Shown here: one piece after another, positions 1 to 14,900 of the stretch
How positions within the stretch are numbered: position 1 is the stretch's first letter
Layout of the letters: every line of letters begins with the position of its first letter
Assembly: GCA_018873245.2 (NCBI GenBank)
Contig: JAEMBT020000004.1
Span: 5,256,573-5,320,572, forward strand
Origin: Archegozetes longisetosus
Lineage: Eukaryota; Arthropoda; Arachnida; Sarcoptiformes; Trhypochthoniidae
Direction: 5' to 3'
Length of the DNA: 64,000 nucleotides
Notes under the pieces: model-generated
Database searches by the model: none
Told to the model about the DNA's origin: nothing
What the model saw: only the letters and a program-made list of their open reading frames with translations
Translations under genes and position numbers: made by a program

Positions 1-848
1 TTAGAAGGATGTATAATGTAGTGAAGTATTAGTTTGAGCACTAGACAAGATAGAGGCCGAGCTAAATAACGCTAGTTTCCAACAATCAGCTATTTGGTCA
101 GTCAACCAACTTGAACAGAACCACATTTTAATATTTGAAATATTACTTTCGACCGAATATATTTAGGTTGAACAAGTCAAGCATATATTGTATGCTATAT
201 TCTTTACATAATTTATAGTCTATAACGCGCCTATACTATATATAATACATGCATAAGCTTATGAATAGTTTCCTACATTAGCTTTCATTTCAAACATATT
301 AGTCGTAATATGGCTTCACTCTTTAAATGTCTGTCCATTTCATAAGCGATTTAATCGTTAAGTTGTTCTACTTTTTTGTTTTATTACTATTAATTAATGA
401 TTTGGATGTAATAAAAGCTAATGACATCATCTTATGCTCATCACCATTAAAGAACTGGGACTAAATAGCTGTAAGTTTTGAATAGTAATTCTGAAGTAAG
501 TAATAGCGGCAACGCTAACAACCGAAAGCATAGAGTAGTGCTTAGATTGCAAGATAGAGATAATACTCATTAAAATTCCTCACTAATGCATTTATATACT
601 GGTGTACTATAACATGATTGATAAAAATATATTTTCATCCCTGTACTCTCGTAACCAATACTCTCTCCTCATGCTTTTCATGCTTTCCATGCTTTCTAAA
701 CTATCGTATCTCTCGTTTATAGTATCGCTTTCAATAAACGATATGGACTTTTAATGCTGAGCATACATATTGTCCTTCCGTTTTCTCATGTAACTGAATC
801 TTTACTCAGATCGATATGAGATATGAGCGCTATGGAGAGATGAGAAGA

Positions 849-851
<3 letters not shown>

Positions 852-917
<66 letters not shown>
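852..917. repeat. (GA)n microsatellite
   Basis: About 66 bp of uninterrupted GA dinucleotides. Confidence 0.97.
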
Positions 918-921
<4 letters not shown>

Positions 922-3458
922 ATAATTTGGTTAACGATGTACCCAATTATTGGAAGACTGGTTTCAGAAAACGCTAAGATTATTTGAATTTTAAGCCATT
1001 ATTGAGCGTCTTATGTAAAAACGTAAACATTCTCAGCAGAATATCAATTATACTAAGTTTAGTCAGAGCATTGAATTCCGGCTCAAGCTTGAAAAATACA
1101 TTACTGCATGATTGAAATCACTTTTTAAAAATTCATAATGATCTAAACAACTTAGTCATTGTATATAATTGGCTTATGTTACAGTAAATTAAGTCCTTCA
1201 CTCATTTAGGCTTAAAATTAATAAAACTAAAAGTTTTCTCAACTAATATTTGGAAATTTAAATGAGTTGAGGAAAACTATTTGATAGTAAGATTTTTGTA
1301 GAATTGAGAGGTATGAATTATGGGCTGGATCGACTTGAGTCATTTAATTACGAAGATGATTCACAGAGTGACGGAATTGTTTTATTTATGGAGATAAGTT
1401 GCATATACATCAATACTTTGACGAAAAGAAGCATACAACAAATTTTCAGCGCAGATTCAACCATTTTTACGCAAAAATTCAAAAAATTTTAATTATGTTT
1501 CATTTAGGTTTTAGTTCACTGATATTTCAAAATGAAGGCGATAGATATTAAAGGACAGAAATTTTCATGAAAAAAATTGCAGCCAAACTTCAGACAGATC
1601 TAACAAAAAGAAGCCGGTCATACGTGGACGGACAAATTACCGACGTCATAGACAGATAAACCATATATCGTTGGACTCGTTCCGACAATATGAGTTGATC
1701 AAGATTATACTCGAAATGATGAGGGGTCATTTCGAAAAGTCTACATAATTGGACCTTTCAGGTCAATCTTTTATCCTGAAAGATGTTGAACGTAGCAAAT
1801 AGAATTAGTTTATGATTTGATTATAGTGATTATTAAAAAATATATCGTGATTGCTGACGATAATAACTTTTGATGCTTGAACAGATTTGTTTTGGACTAA
1901 GCGCTAATTTCTTATTTTGATAGATAAATGAAGCAGAATACTTAGGCAAATAATATATTAATATTCTAGATCTTTTCAATTGGTTTAATTAGATAAGGAG
2001 CATTAAAACAATTACTCGTAGTAATTGCGAGATGTTTCTTAAATTAATGATTTAGCCTGAGGAGTTGTTAAACGGAGCTAGATAACTCGAGATTTAAACT
2101 GATTGAGCAAAATAATCGATTATGTTTTATGACGTCTTAGGGTGTAATTTGTGCTCAAACTTATAAGTGAATGATATAAATATGGAGTATTATCAAAAAT
2201 AAGGGGTATTATTATTATTTAATGTAAGCTTAATATTTTATAGGAGCAGACACATTAAGAAAGTTTGAGTAATCAATTTTTATTAATCAATTTTTAGTAA
2301 TAGATAACCTTTGGAAAAGTATTTAGTTTGTTCTTTAATCGCTTAATTCTATTAAACGGCCATAATTTGGGGCAAATACTTATTGCTCATAACCTAAACA
2401 CAACATCTTAATCATAGTCCTAGCATTGATTAATTGAGGACATTATGCTTATACATCATTCGCTTGAAGCCCAATACGAGCAGAACACTATATGCCAGCA
2501 GAAAATCTGGCGTTTCTTCAAAAATGTTAGGATAGAAAACGTGAAAAATTATTGATCGTATTATGATGTTAGGCGGCAAAAAGTGAGCCAAAGCTCATGA
2601 ACTTTGTGTTGTGTTGCCTCCCGTTTCACACCTAATGCATAAAAGCTCGAACAACAAGAAAAGCCGCCGCATATGTCATTTCTTGTAGAAGTCTTCATCA
2701 TTGAGGGTCATTAAGAGAACTATTGCTTAGAAGTCATATATTGGAGAAGATAGCGAGTAGAAGCTATTTATATGCATACTATAATTTATATTACAGGCCA
2801 ACATCATTATAATTTTAATAATAATATGACAGCGCTCTATAAGAAGTGCTGTCATGTAATTGATAAGCACAAGCCCAACATAAAGCTTTTCCAAACTAAT
2901 GGAATGCATTGTGTTATGTGCATCTGTATGTGTGTGGTCAATCATATCTGATCCATACTCAATATCCATTGCCTTCTACCTTCCTGGTCTTATCAAATCA
3001 TTAAGACAGTCAATTTTATACTAACTTAAGCTCAACTCGATCATCCCTTTCCCAATACTTTTTGATATTTGCATCAAATTCGGTCATAAAAGCAATTAAT
3101 TAAGAGAAAGATGAGAAAGATATGTTCAAAACTTGTTCAACATTAAATTAGTTGGAATAAGATCGGAGTAAAACGATTTTAATTTGAAAGATAAAATCGT
3201 AAGAATCATTTTTAAATAGAATAAAATAAAATTAAATGTTGTTCAAATGGAAATCCGCTTCTTCTTAGCGGCAATTATTTTCTTCATCATAATAATGATT
3301 GTTTGCGTGAAGAAATATACAAAAGACAGGACAAGTTCTAATATCAATTATGTTTAAGCATCACTTTTTGAAAGCACGTAAATGCCCATTCAATGAGATG
3401 TTGATGATGTCAAAGGTTAGTTCGTGCCATCATTGCAATCATGTTAACGAAGTAGAAG

Positions 3459-3461
<3 letters not shown>

Positions 3462-3504
<43 letters not shown>
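3462..3504. repeat. (GA)n microsatellite
   Basis: About 43 bp of GA repeats. They account for the Arg-Glu run in a short plus-strand ORF here (3350-3550), which is not a gene. Confidence 0.97.
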
Positions 3505-3506
<2 letters not shown>

Positions 3507-3950
3507 GACATGATAAAGAAGGGGATCAGCCATCAAACAATCATTTTTAACAAAACAAAGACATCATAATGAGAAGAGTGGTAGAGGCAGTGGTAGTGGC
3601 ATTGCATCCTGGCTTGTTGGGTGGCATCGTAATAATCTTAATGGCCGTTGATGATGAAAAAATATTTCGCCCAAATGGTCAGTTACGCCCTAATTCAAGT
3701 TATGGTAAGCCAAATGTGCAAATGAATCCTACGTCTCTCCGAATTGTGGATCCCCTCTGAGGCTCTATGACTTCTACTCTGTAGCCGATTTGAAAGTGGC
3801 TAAAATAACGTGTAATTATTACGCCACCAATATCTCCTAATTAGAAAGAATTATTATGCAAAAACATTGCTTTCTTATAGCCCTTTGAGCAATGGCTGCA
3901 CACGATATATTATATATTATTTTCGACATGCCTTCTATGCCGAAATATCG

Positions 3951-4016
3951 TCGGGTCAGTGCTACAAAGTTCTATCTCTAATATTACATCAATTAGTGAT
4001 AGCACTTTATAACACT
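3951..4016 (+). repeat. Foldback hairpin repeat, copy A
   Basis: One of five dispersed copies of an approximately 66-73-bp near-perfect inverted repeat. The left arm begins GTCAGTGCTACAAAG and continues TTCTATCTCTAAT; the loop is about 9 nt; the right arm is ATTAGTGATAGCACTTTATAACACT in two quoted parts, ATTAGTGATAGC and ACTTTATAACACT. The asymmetric loop (TTACATC) sets the orientation. Possible nature: a tiny foldback MITE or a small-RNA hairpin family; unknown. Confidence 0.8.
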
Positions 4017-6242
4017 TATCTACCATATGATTGTCAGTTTCCAATTAACTTAAAATGAACAATCATATACTTTTAACTAATGCTTTACCAGTTCAACACT
4101 ACTTACCAGTTACTTATGAACTTCTTCGATAACCTTTAAATAGTTGATGTCGTAATTATAGTGTGAGTTATATTTTCTCATTAATGATCAGCAATAAACT
4201 CACTTTTCAGGTATTCCTGTTAACTTAGTCGTCAGTTAAGACAATCAGTTTACGAAAGCCTGATTAAGATTTATTTTCATCTTCAAAATATTAGTTTTAA
4301 TCACTTTTCAATTTCAAGTCAATTCTAATTTGATTTGTTAGAAGTGTTATTTTCTACTCAATTATAGAAATCGAAATCAAATCAAAATACTTAATATGAA
4401 TATTGCTTAGAGTATATATATGACCATTTTGCCATTACTTCACTTAAATCAATTTTTAGAACTGAAATCAATCTAAATCCATTTGCAAACAGAATCAAAA
4501 TGTCATAATGAGTGCTCAATTATACCTAACTAGAAAGCTCGTTTGTCACTCTTTCACTGGCGATTTCCAGCTGTTCCGATGAATTTTCTAAACTAGCACA
4601 AGAAAATATTTTTGAAATACTAGAGATCTTTGATTTTACTAGTTTATTAAAATGGATGTTAGAAATTGAGAATTAAGATTATTTAACTTGTTTAATTCTG
4701 TGTGATTTATAGCGTATTATTGTAGTGTAAAACAAGTTATGATAAACAACTTCAGTTGTGAATCATGACATGAATCATATTTTATGATCAATTTCATGAA
4801 TTAAGTTTCCAAATGGTATGTATCATAAATATTTTTCAATTTTCTAAATTCCATTTGGTTTACATAAAAGAAATATCAAAAGCAAAATGAATTAAGAAAG
4901 TGTATCGAAATTTTGTTGGCTTTGATTTCGAAGCTCTAGTATAATAAAAGTTATGATGGGTCTCCAGGCCCATAACAGCGGCACTTTTGATGCCGTTCAT
5001 ACCTGAGGGCCAGTATAAGGACCACCTGCATTGCTCTGGCACTTCATTCTTCCACTTCTCTATGATATTAATTGTTAAGATTCAATTTTTCTCAATCAAT
5101 GTTTATTAATACAAAGTTCAAAATACTATTGTTTAGATTCTGTGATTGACTAAAGACCAATGTATTTGATGAATATTCGGTACTGATGTAGAACATGAAA
5201 ATGATTTTTATAGGTTCCTTCTCTACACAATAGTTGGTCATTAGTTAAAAATGGGTTTAAGAATAGGTAAAAGATAAATACTGTGGTATTAATATGTTTA
5301 TCGACATGATATCTAAAATTAATTTAATGATATATAACAAGTGAAGTAGTATATATCCAGTGAAATCCTTGTATTGGAAGGTAAGCAGAGCTGATGTGAC
5401 CGAACAAAAAATTAGCTTCCATAGTAATAACTCGTCTTTGGGTTCAAGTTTCCATCTGCTCATGAGTCGTGTCATAATGATAGGTTTCTCGTTACCTTCT
5501 CTAATTGAATTTGCCTCATATATACATTTATAGATTGAATAAAGTCGTACAACATAACTATTGCAAAGCTCAGAAAATTGAAATAAGAGACTTTGCGACC
5601 GTCACGGAATTGACTGCATATTTGATTACGAGCCACTATTCTCTCTATTCAAAACAGACTTTCTCATTGGCTGCCAAATTATTCTCCAATAATAAGTCAT
5701 CAAATTTTGCTTTAATCATATTTATTATGCTGAATAAAAAATAAATGAGTTTTTTTTATTTCGTTTCTTCCACTAAATCATCTCTTATAAGATTTTGGTT
5801 AGTTTTGAATAAACAAGAATTTTATTATTTTTCATTATAGTGATTTTCTACTTAAAGCTCATGCTTTCAAAGTTAAAATCAGATCAATTTTAACTCCGAT
5901 TATGATAAGTAAATTGAATTTGCAAGGAATTCGATTCCTAGTCATATTTCAAATTACCGGATGTCATAATTGTATTTAATGAATAGAATTTAAAAGGTGG
6001 ACATAAATAAAAAAGTCTTATTCATAAAGTGGGACCTGGTATGAAGATTGAGGATTGAGGCTCGTAGAAAATAGTATAGTTTGATGTTGTATTGAACACT
6101 CAATAATATAAAGTTGAAAATACAGCACAACCCAATCTACGAACAAAAGTCAAACAAGTCAAATGTTATTAATGATATTTTGATATAGTCACAAAATTCC
6201 CAAATAATAAATTATAATTCATAGCATACCGCACATTATATT

Positions 6243-6314
6243 CGATCAGTGCTATAAAGTACTATCTCCTATGTTATTTGTATTAGATGTAGCACTTTAT
6301 GGCACTGACTCGAT
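6243..6314 (+). repeat. Foldback hairpin repeat, copy B
   Basis: Same family as the copy at 3951. The left arm starts CGATCAGTGCTATAAAGTAC and continues TATCTC; the right arm is TAGCACTTTATGGCACTGA and ends CTCGATC, so the arms extend out through CGA(T)CAGTGC / GCACTGA..TCG. Loop GTTATTTG. Confidence 0.8.
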
Positions 6315-7343
6315 CACATTATTCTCTGATTAAAGCTCTCTGAACAAGAGTGAAACTAAGCACGCGATAGGTGAGAGTTTTGGTGTGTATTATATGACAT
6401 AAAATTAGTGGAAAAGCGTTTTTCTTAGTGGATCTCTCCTAAAATACATATTGCTTTATATCTGGTATAATTTGCGCCTTAAGATCGCAATGCGATACAC
6501 CCAGAGCTACAAAAGAGTGAGATTTAGGGCGGAAACAAGCGTGAGCTCAACAGCACAACACAACACACGGCAGAATTAGGTGTTGCCTCAATCTCACAAC
6601 TTTAAATTAATGAACTAAAATCAAATCGCAATTCTTTCTTTTGATTCAGGAAGAGTTTACATATTGGATGGCTTTGAAAAGAATACCGCTCTTAAGGACA
6701 GTACGGGCACAAATGCACAATAAGGCAATACTTGCTTTCATTATAATCAAATGTTTCAGGTCACATAGGAGTAGGTACCTATGTTAAAATGGTAAAATAT
6801 TTTCTTATTTTCTTATTTTAGAAAACTATTTTATTGATAACTTTGGATCGCATGATATACCGTCATTCATCAAAAAGCATTTTTTGGTGGGTTTTCACTT
6901 ATTTTTCTTTTCGTGATCATATATTCGATATAACTTATTAACGAACATTTTTGTAAACTCACTCTCAAGAGATTTTGTGGATTAACTCGATGATGGCATG
7001 ACTTTAGCGCATTTTGTGCATCCACTTAACATTAATGCATTACTAGTAATATGAACTGGTTTTTTAGTCAAAGTAAAAAGTATCTTAAAACGTATCGCAT
7101 GGCTGAAATTTGTGGAAATTGTGTGTACTTTTTGTGTCGAATTTGCAGTGGAGACTATAATTTTCTGCATAAATTAGACATATTATAAATTAACAAAAAA
7201 TATCATTTACGCATAAATATCAAAAAATAGACAATTAAGTTCTAGCAATCAAACAGGTTTTTAAGTAATAACATAGTGTCATAAGATGTGTGAAGATTAA
7301 TTACATCTCATGTGTTACTTTACTAACTGTACGGTTGAAAAGT

Positions 7344-7552
7344 TAATAATCTGCGATAGCAACTAGATAGAACACGTTGCTATGTCAACTGCCCCCTCAT
7401 GAGCATCAATTATCTTGCTCAATTTCATTTGTAATTTGCTTGTCTTACTATATTGAGTATTCTAAAAATTGCTTAATATCTGAAGATAATGCGATCTGAT
7501 GGAAAGCACACCATGAAAACGCATCACTTCTGGTCGCTATCACAGATTATTA
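7344..7552. mobile_element. MITE, 209 bp, copy 1
   Basis: Ends in inverted repeats. The left end is TAATAATCTGCGATAGCAAC and the right end read inward on the minus strand is TAATAATCTGTGATAGCGAC, continuing to about 22 bp. It has no coding capacity. The outer TA of each end may be the duplicated target (Tc1/mariner style). A diverged second copy lies at about 50514-50718. Confidence 0.7.
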
Positions 7553-10500
7553 GGTTTTTGTGTGTAGTTTATACTTGTTAGTAATAGAAAATCCTTAATA
7601 ATAAGTTTTGCATCACAATTATCGCTGAGAGAAACTAAATTATGTTTTGTTGAATATTTTCCAATGTGTGGGTATTTTATAAAGGAGTTAGTCGTGTAAC
7701 TTATTTTTAAATCTTCATTTATTACTTCCTGTGCTCTCATAACGCAAAATGCTTAAAGCGATTAACACTGAGTAATGGACATTATTTTAGATTAACACTA
7801 TATCAGTTCATATTTCTTCTTGTATTTGAATCAGTTATGAGCTATGCACATATCAATTGTTTCACTAAACAATATTCTGTAAAAGCGTTCGTTTAAACAG
7901 CAATTTGGCTAAAAATAGTATAAACTAGAAGATTGCGAGTTACCATTCGGGTCATATCAAAGCTTGAACCCAATCGTTTTTCATCGTTCATCATCTGAAT
8001 GGATTTACAGATAGGCGTTTATCATGTCAAACGTTTCAATGTTTCGATTGGCCAAACATTGCACTGATATTTGTGCGACTCTCCATTTCAACTGTTGTTT
8101 AACATAAACTAAGAGTTGTTTTGTTGGAATAGCATGGATAATGACCAGCAGTTAAATTATGTATATTTATGTCATATTAGTGTTCAACCTGTAAAATACT
8201 TTTAATTTCAATCTATTTATTATTTTAATCAAACAGATTAACAGTTGGTTCAAGTGAACTTCGAGATATATTTTTGAGAAATTAGTGAAAGTATAGATTT
8301 TGATGAATATTCGATGCAATAAAATAGTATAGTTTAATGAGTCATTTAGTTTTACGCTTATTGCCATCTTTAGCAAAATTGCTTTTTCATTCTAACAAAG
8401 AGATTGCGTTGAAGGGAAAGAATGCGTGCAAAACGATAGCATTCATTTGATTTGGTAGTTTTCCTTACGAATTGCTTTTATATTTATTGCTAACTGCGTG
8501 ATTGCTCCATTACCACTACAGCAGCACAACACCTTACGATTCAATATTATTTCAGACTGAATTGCGCCAATTTGCATAAAGTTGGGTCACATTCAGAGCG
8601 CTAATACTGGGTGTCTAAGTCTGCTGATTCACTTCAATATTATTTTCCAAATAAACTATTCATTTTTGGGGAGTTCTCAATTGATTCGTTAATAACGTTT
8701 CTTTTATTATTCATAGTTATTAAAAAATGATAGAACAATTTATGTAAATCAGAATCAGGTTTGTATTAATTGTATTGATTCGCAAATTTGGTTCAACGAC
8801 AATCAGTGTGGTTATAATGGATTCAATATTCAATATGCTCATGTTTGAATCGATGCTATAAAACTTAATAGATTTTGTGTATACATATTTTTCAAATTTT
8901 CAGTTAGCGTATCATTCATTTTCAAAATTGTCTTTCAATGGCCAAATATGAAAAATTTGAATTGAAAAGTTTTCAAAAACTAAATGAGTTACTCATATTT
9001 AATCGATGACTAGCTATTATTGGAAAATTGATTCTTTTGAGTGAAAGAACTGAATTGGTTATGCCCATAGCATAATCAATGGTGTATTTTTGAAAAGTTC
9101 TAAACTTTGATTATTCATTGTGATGCATATGTTTAATGAATGATTCGCTTTAAATTGTAATCTAAACCATTTCAGTTCTTATAGATTCTCTTATTGTACT
9201 AGTATTTAATTAAATTTTAAGAATTCAAAAAATAGGGGAATTAGACGAGAACGGATTTCGCTATAGTAGTCGTATGTTCGGTTTACTTCACAGGTCTGTT
9301 TGGTTTTTTGCTACAACAATACTCAAGCAGAGAAGTCCTTTGAGCTTCTTTTAGTTGCAAAATAAAAAGCTCTTTCGATTTATATGGACTAGTCATAAGT
9401 AGATTCAGTTTTAGTCATTCGTTTTCACTTTTTCTTTCAGATATAATTAATAAAACTTGATTCAAAGACCCATATATTCGTTGAAGGTCCGAACTTTTAC
9501 CACAAAAACTCAATTTTAGAAAGAAGTTGAGAAGTGATCAATTGTTTTGTTAGTGCTTCATTTGGACTTTCACGACAAAAGTGCTCAGCTAAAATACGAA
9601 AATCGCAAAAGTTAGGTTATTTTGACAATGCATTCTAGTAATACTAAAATTGAATCTACTTTAAGATTAACTTGAAATGTTGTATTAAATAAATTTTATA
9701 TATTTTTAAGCCCTTATGCACAGGAAGCAAGTTTCAACTTGCTTGCTTCAATATGGAAAATAGTGAACGCATGCAATAACTTAAATTTATTCCATTAGTT
9801 TCAATTATAGCAATAATAAGATTGAATATAATAATACTAATTAGTGAGGGATTGGCTGAAAGTTTACAGATAAATATGCAAAAGATGACTAATGGTTTTC
9901 TTAAAATAATAAGTTGAATCGATACAGTCGGAAATAGAAATAAATAACAGTTAATTGATGTCTGCAAGAATTAAATGGATTGTTATTGCAATTATTTCTT
10001 TAGCTGTTTGAGCACTTATTCAAATTTGATGATTAAATTAGCTTTGAACCTAAACTAATGTGACGCTTACTATCCGCTTTATTTTATAATAGGTCAACCG
10101 TTTAACTCCGATAAACATATGACACGTGCCCTATCTTTAATTCATTTTTATCTTCTAATCCACATTTCAATCTGACTGATAATCATTTTTGATTGAGAGA
10201 GATCCCTGCTGTTAAATTCAAATAACTATAACCATTATAACTTGTTATGAGTAACTGTATTCACTACATCCATAACTCATTTTTTCTATTATCAATTCTT
10301 GTATAATCTTGAAGTTGCGATAGAAAATTGAAAATTTTTACCAATACCTTCAGAGTTGTAAAATCTTTTCTCGATTTCTTAACAAACTCTTGTTATGGGG
10401 TTAAACAAATTTCGAGTATTTCGGTAGCAATTTATTGAAATATTCAAGTATTCTAAGCGAACGTTTTATCCACTTGTTATTTATCTGAGATAACAAACGA

Positions 10501-11010
10501 TTTTGAATGAGAACCATTTTATTCGTTTGAACGTTTTCTAGGAGAAGAGTAAAATAGAAAATATTTGACGACGTAATGAAATCTTTTTTGTTTGTCACAG
10601 TTTATATCTTCGAGTCAGACTCTTTTAATCCATTCTATTTGAAGAAATCTATTTTTAAATTAAGTATTATCTTTTGAATAAGCATCAAATACAACAATTG
10701 TTAAATATAAATAGTTCTATAGTTACTGTTTCTCAACTTGAATAACGAAAACACTTTGAAATCAACACTAATTATATGACTGCACTCTTATTGAAAGGAC
10801 TCGAAGAATGATCATTTAATTCTAGTGTATTGTTAGACTGCACTTTATTGTAAGCAGAATGGCTTAAGATTATTTCGAATTAGAATCATTTTATAATAGA
10901 TTTACCGTATGAGCGTTCTGTATATTACGACAATCAACTTAATAAAAATAGCTATTCACTGCATAAAAATCAAGTCACTGTAGAGATGATGCCAACAATA
11001 TCAATATAAG

Positions 11011-11079
11011 CTCGGGTCAATGCTATAAAGTCATATCTGTAATGTTATTTCAATTAGAGATAGGACTTTGTAGCAGTCC
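11011..11079 (+). repeat. Foldback hairpin repeat, copy C
   Basis: Same family. The left arm is CTCGGGTCAATGCTATAAAG followed by TCATATCTGTAAT; the loop contains GTTATTTCA; the right arm is ATTAGAGATAGGACTTTGTA followed by GCAGTCC. Confidence 0.8.
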
Positions 11080-11877
11080 AAAGAAGATAAGAATTGTGTT
11101 ACTTCAGTAAAGAAGTGATGAAGCCCTGTAAAAACGTAAATCATAAGAAGTTTGCATGGTTTTATGTCAATCATAAATTTTAAAAGTTAGAACGGAAAAC
11201 GTATGACTAAATTAGCAAGTGAGAAAAGTAGTGAACTTGGTATTTTTCTGGTAACTCTCCAAAAAAGGTTGAGTGAAGTCGAGAAAAGTTGGATACGAAA
11301 CTTGTTAGTATGGTATTGTCTATGGTGATTAGATTACGTTGCTGATTGATCATTTGTATGAATAAGGATTTGGCGCAAGAAGGGCGCAAATTGTCAACTT
11401 TTCTGACTGATAATTAATGTGAGTGGGGCGGAGATAAATCAGAGTAACTATAAAAATACTTGCTGCAAAGTCGACATTCTGAAAGTTATGAGATTCTCAA
11501 AGTTAAGATAAAATAAGCCAATCATTCAGAAAGTTGTTAAATGTCGGTACTGTGCATAGCAAACAGAGTCATATATTCTGCTGCATATGTTTTCGAGAAA
11601 GAGATCGTTTGTCAGGCATCGAAACTGTACTGATTTGTAAAACTGATGTTAAGCACTAGTAAGAGTTAAGAGTTTAAACTCTTGTTAGAGAATGGTTTTG
11701 GGCTTGAATACAAAGATTGCGCATTGAGTGGTTAGTTATAGATGTGAATGAATGCGAATGAGGACATGGTATAGAGAATGTGTGAAAGATTTCTTTTAAA
11801 TCATAGTTCAGTGTTTCACTCAACAGCTGCTCTGCGATCTCATTATTCATCTAAGAGTAGAAAATTAAAGCTCCCAA

Positions 11878-11929
11878 ACAACTAATCTTTACAACTAATC
11901 TTTACAACTAATCTTTACAACTAATCTTT
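11878..11929. repeat. Minisatellite, 4 x 13 bp
   Basis: Four identical tandem copies of ACAACTAATCTTT. Confidence 0.95.
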
Positions 11930-14900
11930 ATTGAGTATTCCATTGTAAGAATTAGAGACAATCATTTTCTTTTTGTCGTTAAAACAAGCCCTGGAAAGAG
12001 CTCAATAGATATTAAAAGCCTTGCGCAGCATTTATTATGACTTATAATTAATAGCATTAATAAGTTAGACACAAGTGAAACACAGCACAAAATTGTTTGC
12101 GAGTCTTTTCCGGCTGAGTCCCAGCACGCAAGCGATGCGTGCGCTATATTTACATTTTCAATCTGAGACCTGATCATCAAATAAGTCGCTCAAACCGGCA
12201 AAAGGTCAATATGAACATTGATAGAATGCTTGTAATTTCCTGCACCAATTCTATTCACTCTTACGCAAATAATGGCCACGGTTTTACTTCAAGTCAGTTT
12301 ACATGATGGTCATTGTATGAGGTCTGGTATCTCTTGTCGTTAACTCAACTACGGATATAAGCATGTTATCCGCGCTTGACACTACCCATCAATAAATCCA
12401 AGGACTGACCATTAGGTCTAATAGTGCGTCCCACAAGTGATGAATTTCTTGGGATAAACTATACCGTAATAATAGTCGAAGTAATGCCAAACTTTCAGAT
12501 ACTTTAGGTCGAGCCACTCACTACAACTTAGTTTGGCTTTAGTTAGTATTTGGTGTTCCCGTTGTTTTATTACCTCCATAAAACGTTGTTAAATCAAAAG
12601 CAAACATTTGATCGCAAATCAAGGCTTAAATGAACGAATTTCTAACTTTCAGTTTCAATGAATCACTACTTATTTAATGGTTTTCAGCCTAAAATAAGTC
12701 ATTTTTACTAATTTAATTTGATGGAAAGCAATAGTAGAGCACTAAGTGATAACATAATTATTAGATTTTAATTAGTTGTAGAAAATTTGAGCACTTAGAA
12801 AAATGTTGACATTTGATAAGTTTGAAATTTGAAATTTTTTAACTTTCAAGAAATGCCACATTTCTTTTGAACGGCCGAAGAATAGAGGCGGCCAACAATC
12901 AGCACTAGTACTGCTTTTTCTTCAGCTTCACTTCGTTTCAAAGCATCTCCGACTTAACCGCCTTCTCAAAACTTATGAGAGACTTCTTTTGGTTATATTA
13001 ACCTTAAGTGAGAGGTCGCGAATGAGTAACAAATTGATGAGGACTACACACATGCGGTCACCATATGAGCTCTGATAAGTTGGTGATGTTTGTGTACTTC
13101 TCAGCCTTCAGTCTCTGTTCAGACCCGATATATTGATATGTTTTAAAAGAGATCCTTTTTATGGTGAAGATGTCCAAACTAGCCGAACGCAGTGAACTGC
13201 ATGACATGAGCCTAAGAACGCCAACTCGGCGCCCTCAGCTTATATCTCGCTCTCTGTCACACGCTTTCGTTGAATGGGTATAACAAGATATACTTTAAAC
13301 CAATTGATATGCTATGCACATGATGTGCAAATTAATTTCCTTTCCGGAGTTCAAGCGAGAGCCGCACAATAAAAAGAGACTTAAATTGAATCAGACAACA
13401 AAGCGTTTCTTTCTTGATGAGTGAGAGCTCACTAATGAATATATGAATCTGACTCTATGTGACCGCATTATCGCTGCTTATGAATAGCATGAATAACATA
13501 CTACTTAAACTTAACTACAGACCCGTATTGACGGACACAATCTTAATAACTTTAACTTATTTTTCTTTCAACTTGTTAGGGTGAGAGTTTAGTCATATGG
13601 AAGTCAATTGGAGAGAGTCGGCAGTGAGAGAGCTGCCAAGAGTGCCATTCTTAGCAGTTATTTATGACATACCATACTATGCTTTCAAGATTATTAAGCG
13701 ATTTTACCTTAAAGTACATCAATATCTATGATAATAGTTGGGGCTAAGGTTGGGGTTTGATAGGTTTTTTCGATAAGTTGATTTGAGGTGTTAAGTTTGG
13801 TTGAAGACAGGACAGGAAGCGTAAATAAGCCTAAAAGGAGGCATACGAGTGATCGATTATGGCTAGTGCTCTCGCACTATGTGTCCAACCAATTGTATTC
13901 GTGTACTTCATGGCTCATTACATCCATAATAACATTATACCTGTAGAGAAACGAAATAAAAGAGATGTATTCCAAAAAGAGGACTCAACTCCCATATTGT
14001 ATGCTTCATGTCGGAAAGGATTGTCAAAAAGCCAGATTTAGACTCGGGGCCATTCAGAACCGCACACATAGGCTCTAGAAGAAGGCATTCTCTACTCGCA
14101 GGCATATTGAATGCTGAAATCTTTTGTAAACCTTTTTGTGAGAGTCCATTAAAACTTTATGAAGTCTTACTATAACAATGAAAGAAAAGTTCTTCTTTCA
14201 TAAGTCTGGGATATGAGAAAGAACGAGGCGGTTTTTGGCCATTTTGCCAACGCGTAAGCTCAGAAAAGACTATATTATATTTTGTTCACTACAATAGAGC
14301 CAATTTGTGAGTCTTTCAAATGACTTCATCGAACACAATGATTTAACACATAAATCTTACTTTGAGTGAAAGTCATTTCTCCAATCAAAAGCTTTCATAC
14401 AGTTTGGTCTTCTAATTGAAAGTACAGAGCAATCCCGGACAAAACTGCTAACTACCAAATTCCCTAAATTCACTATATCTTGTATCTATTGTTTGATAGA
14501 TATGATTTTTATCATTTTTTCTATAATTTTACCTTAAGAAACTTGGGAAAACATTAATTTAGTGGTTATCAATGCTTCTAAATTTTTCATTAGGTGTGCG
14601 TAGAGTTTAGTAATGTTGACCTAGACTGTTATAAGAGGAAATCGTTTTAAAGATAAAACCTTTTGGCAATATTGAAGGCCTGATCAAATTACAGGGAAAG
14701 TCATTTTACCTATAAATTTATTCATTATGATCAAATAAGTATATATACATTTGAACTTCCTCTGAAACCGATTATTCAAAAATATTCTATTATCCGCAAT
14801 GTTTTGTGAAAATAATTCCAGTTATTCACATTATTTAATTTACAATAAAGATAATATTTGGCTCTTAACACTTTGTATTTCAAAATCAATATTGAATTTT

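Noticed and set aside
951..985. Tggaagactggtttcag resembles the start of miR-7
   Set aside because: Differs from mature miR-7 beyond the seed, and no complementary arm nearby forms a hairpin.
3867..4058. Short ORF with apparent similarity to another ORF at 22042-22230 (SSGQCYKVLS.. versus SSGQSYRVLS..)
   Set aside because: The shared residues come from the dispersed foldback hairpin (copies A and D), not from a conserved protein.
13859..14041. Plus-strand 60-codon ORF with a hydrophobic start that resembles a signal peptide
   Set aside because: Too short, no recognised family, and no cleavage-site or cysteine pattern to support a secreted peptide.
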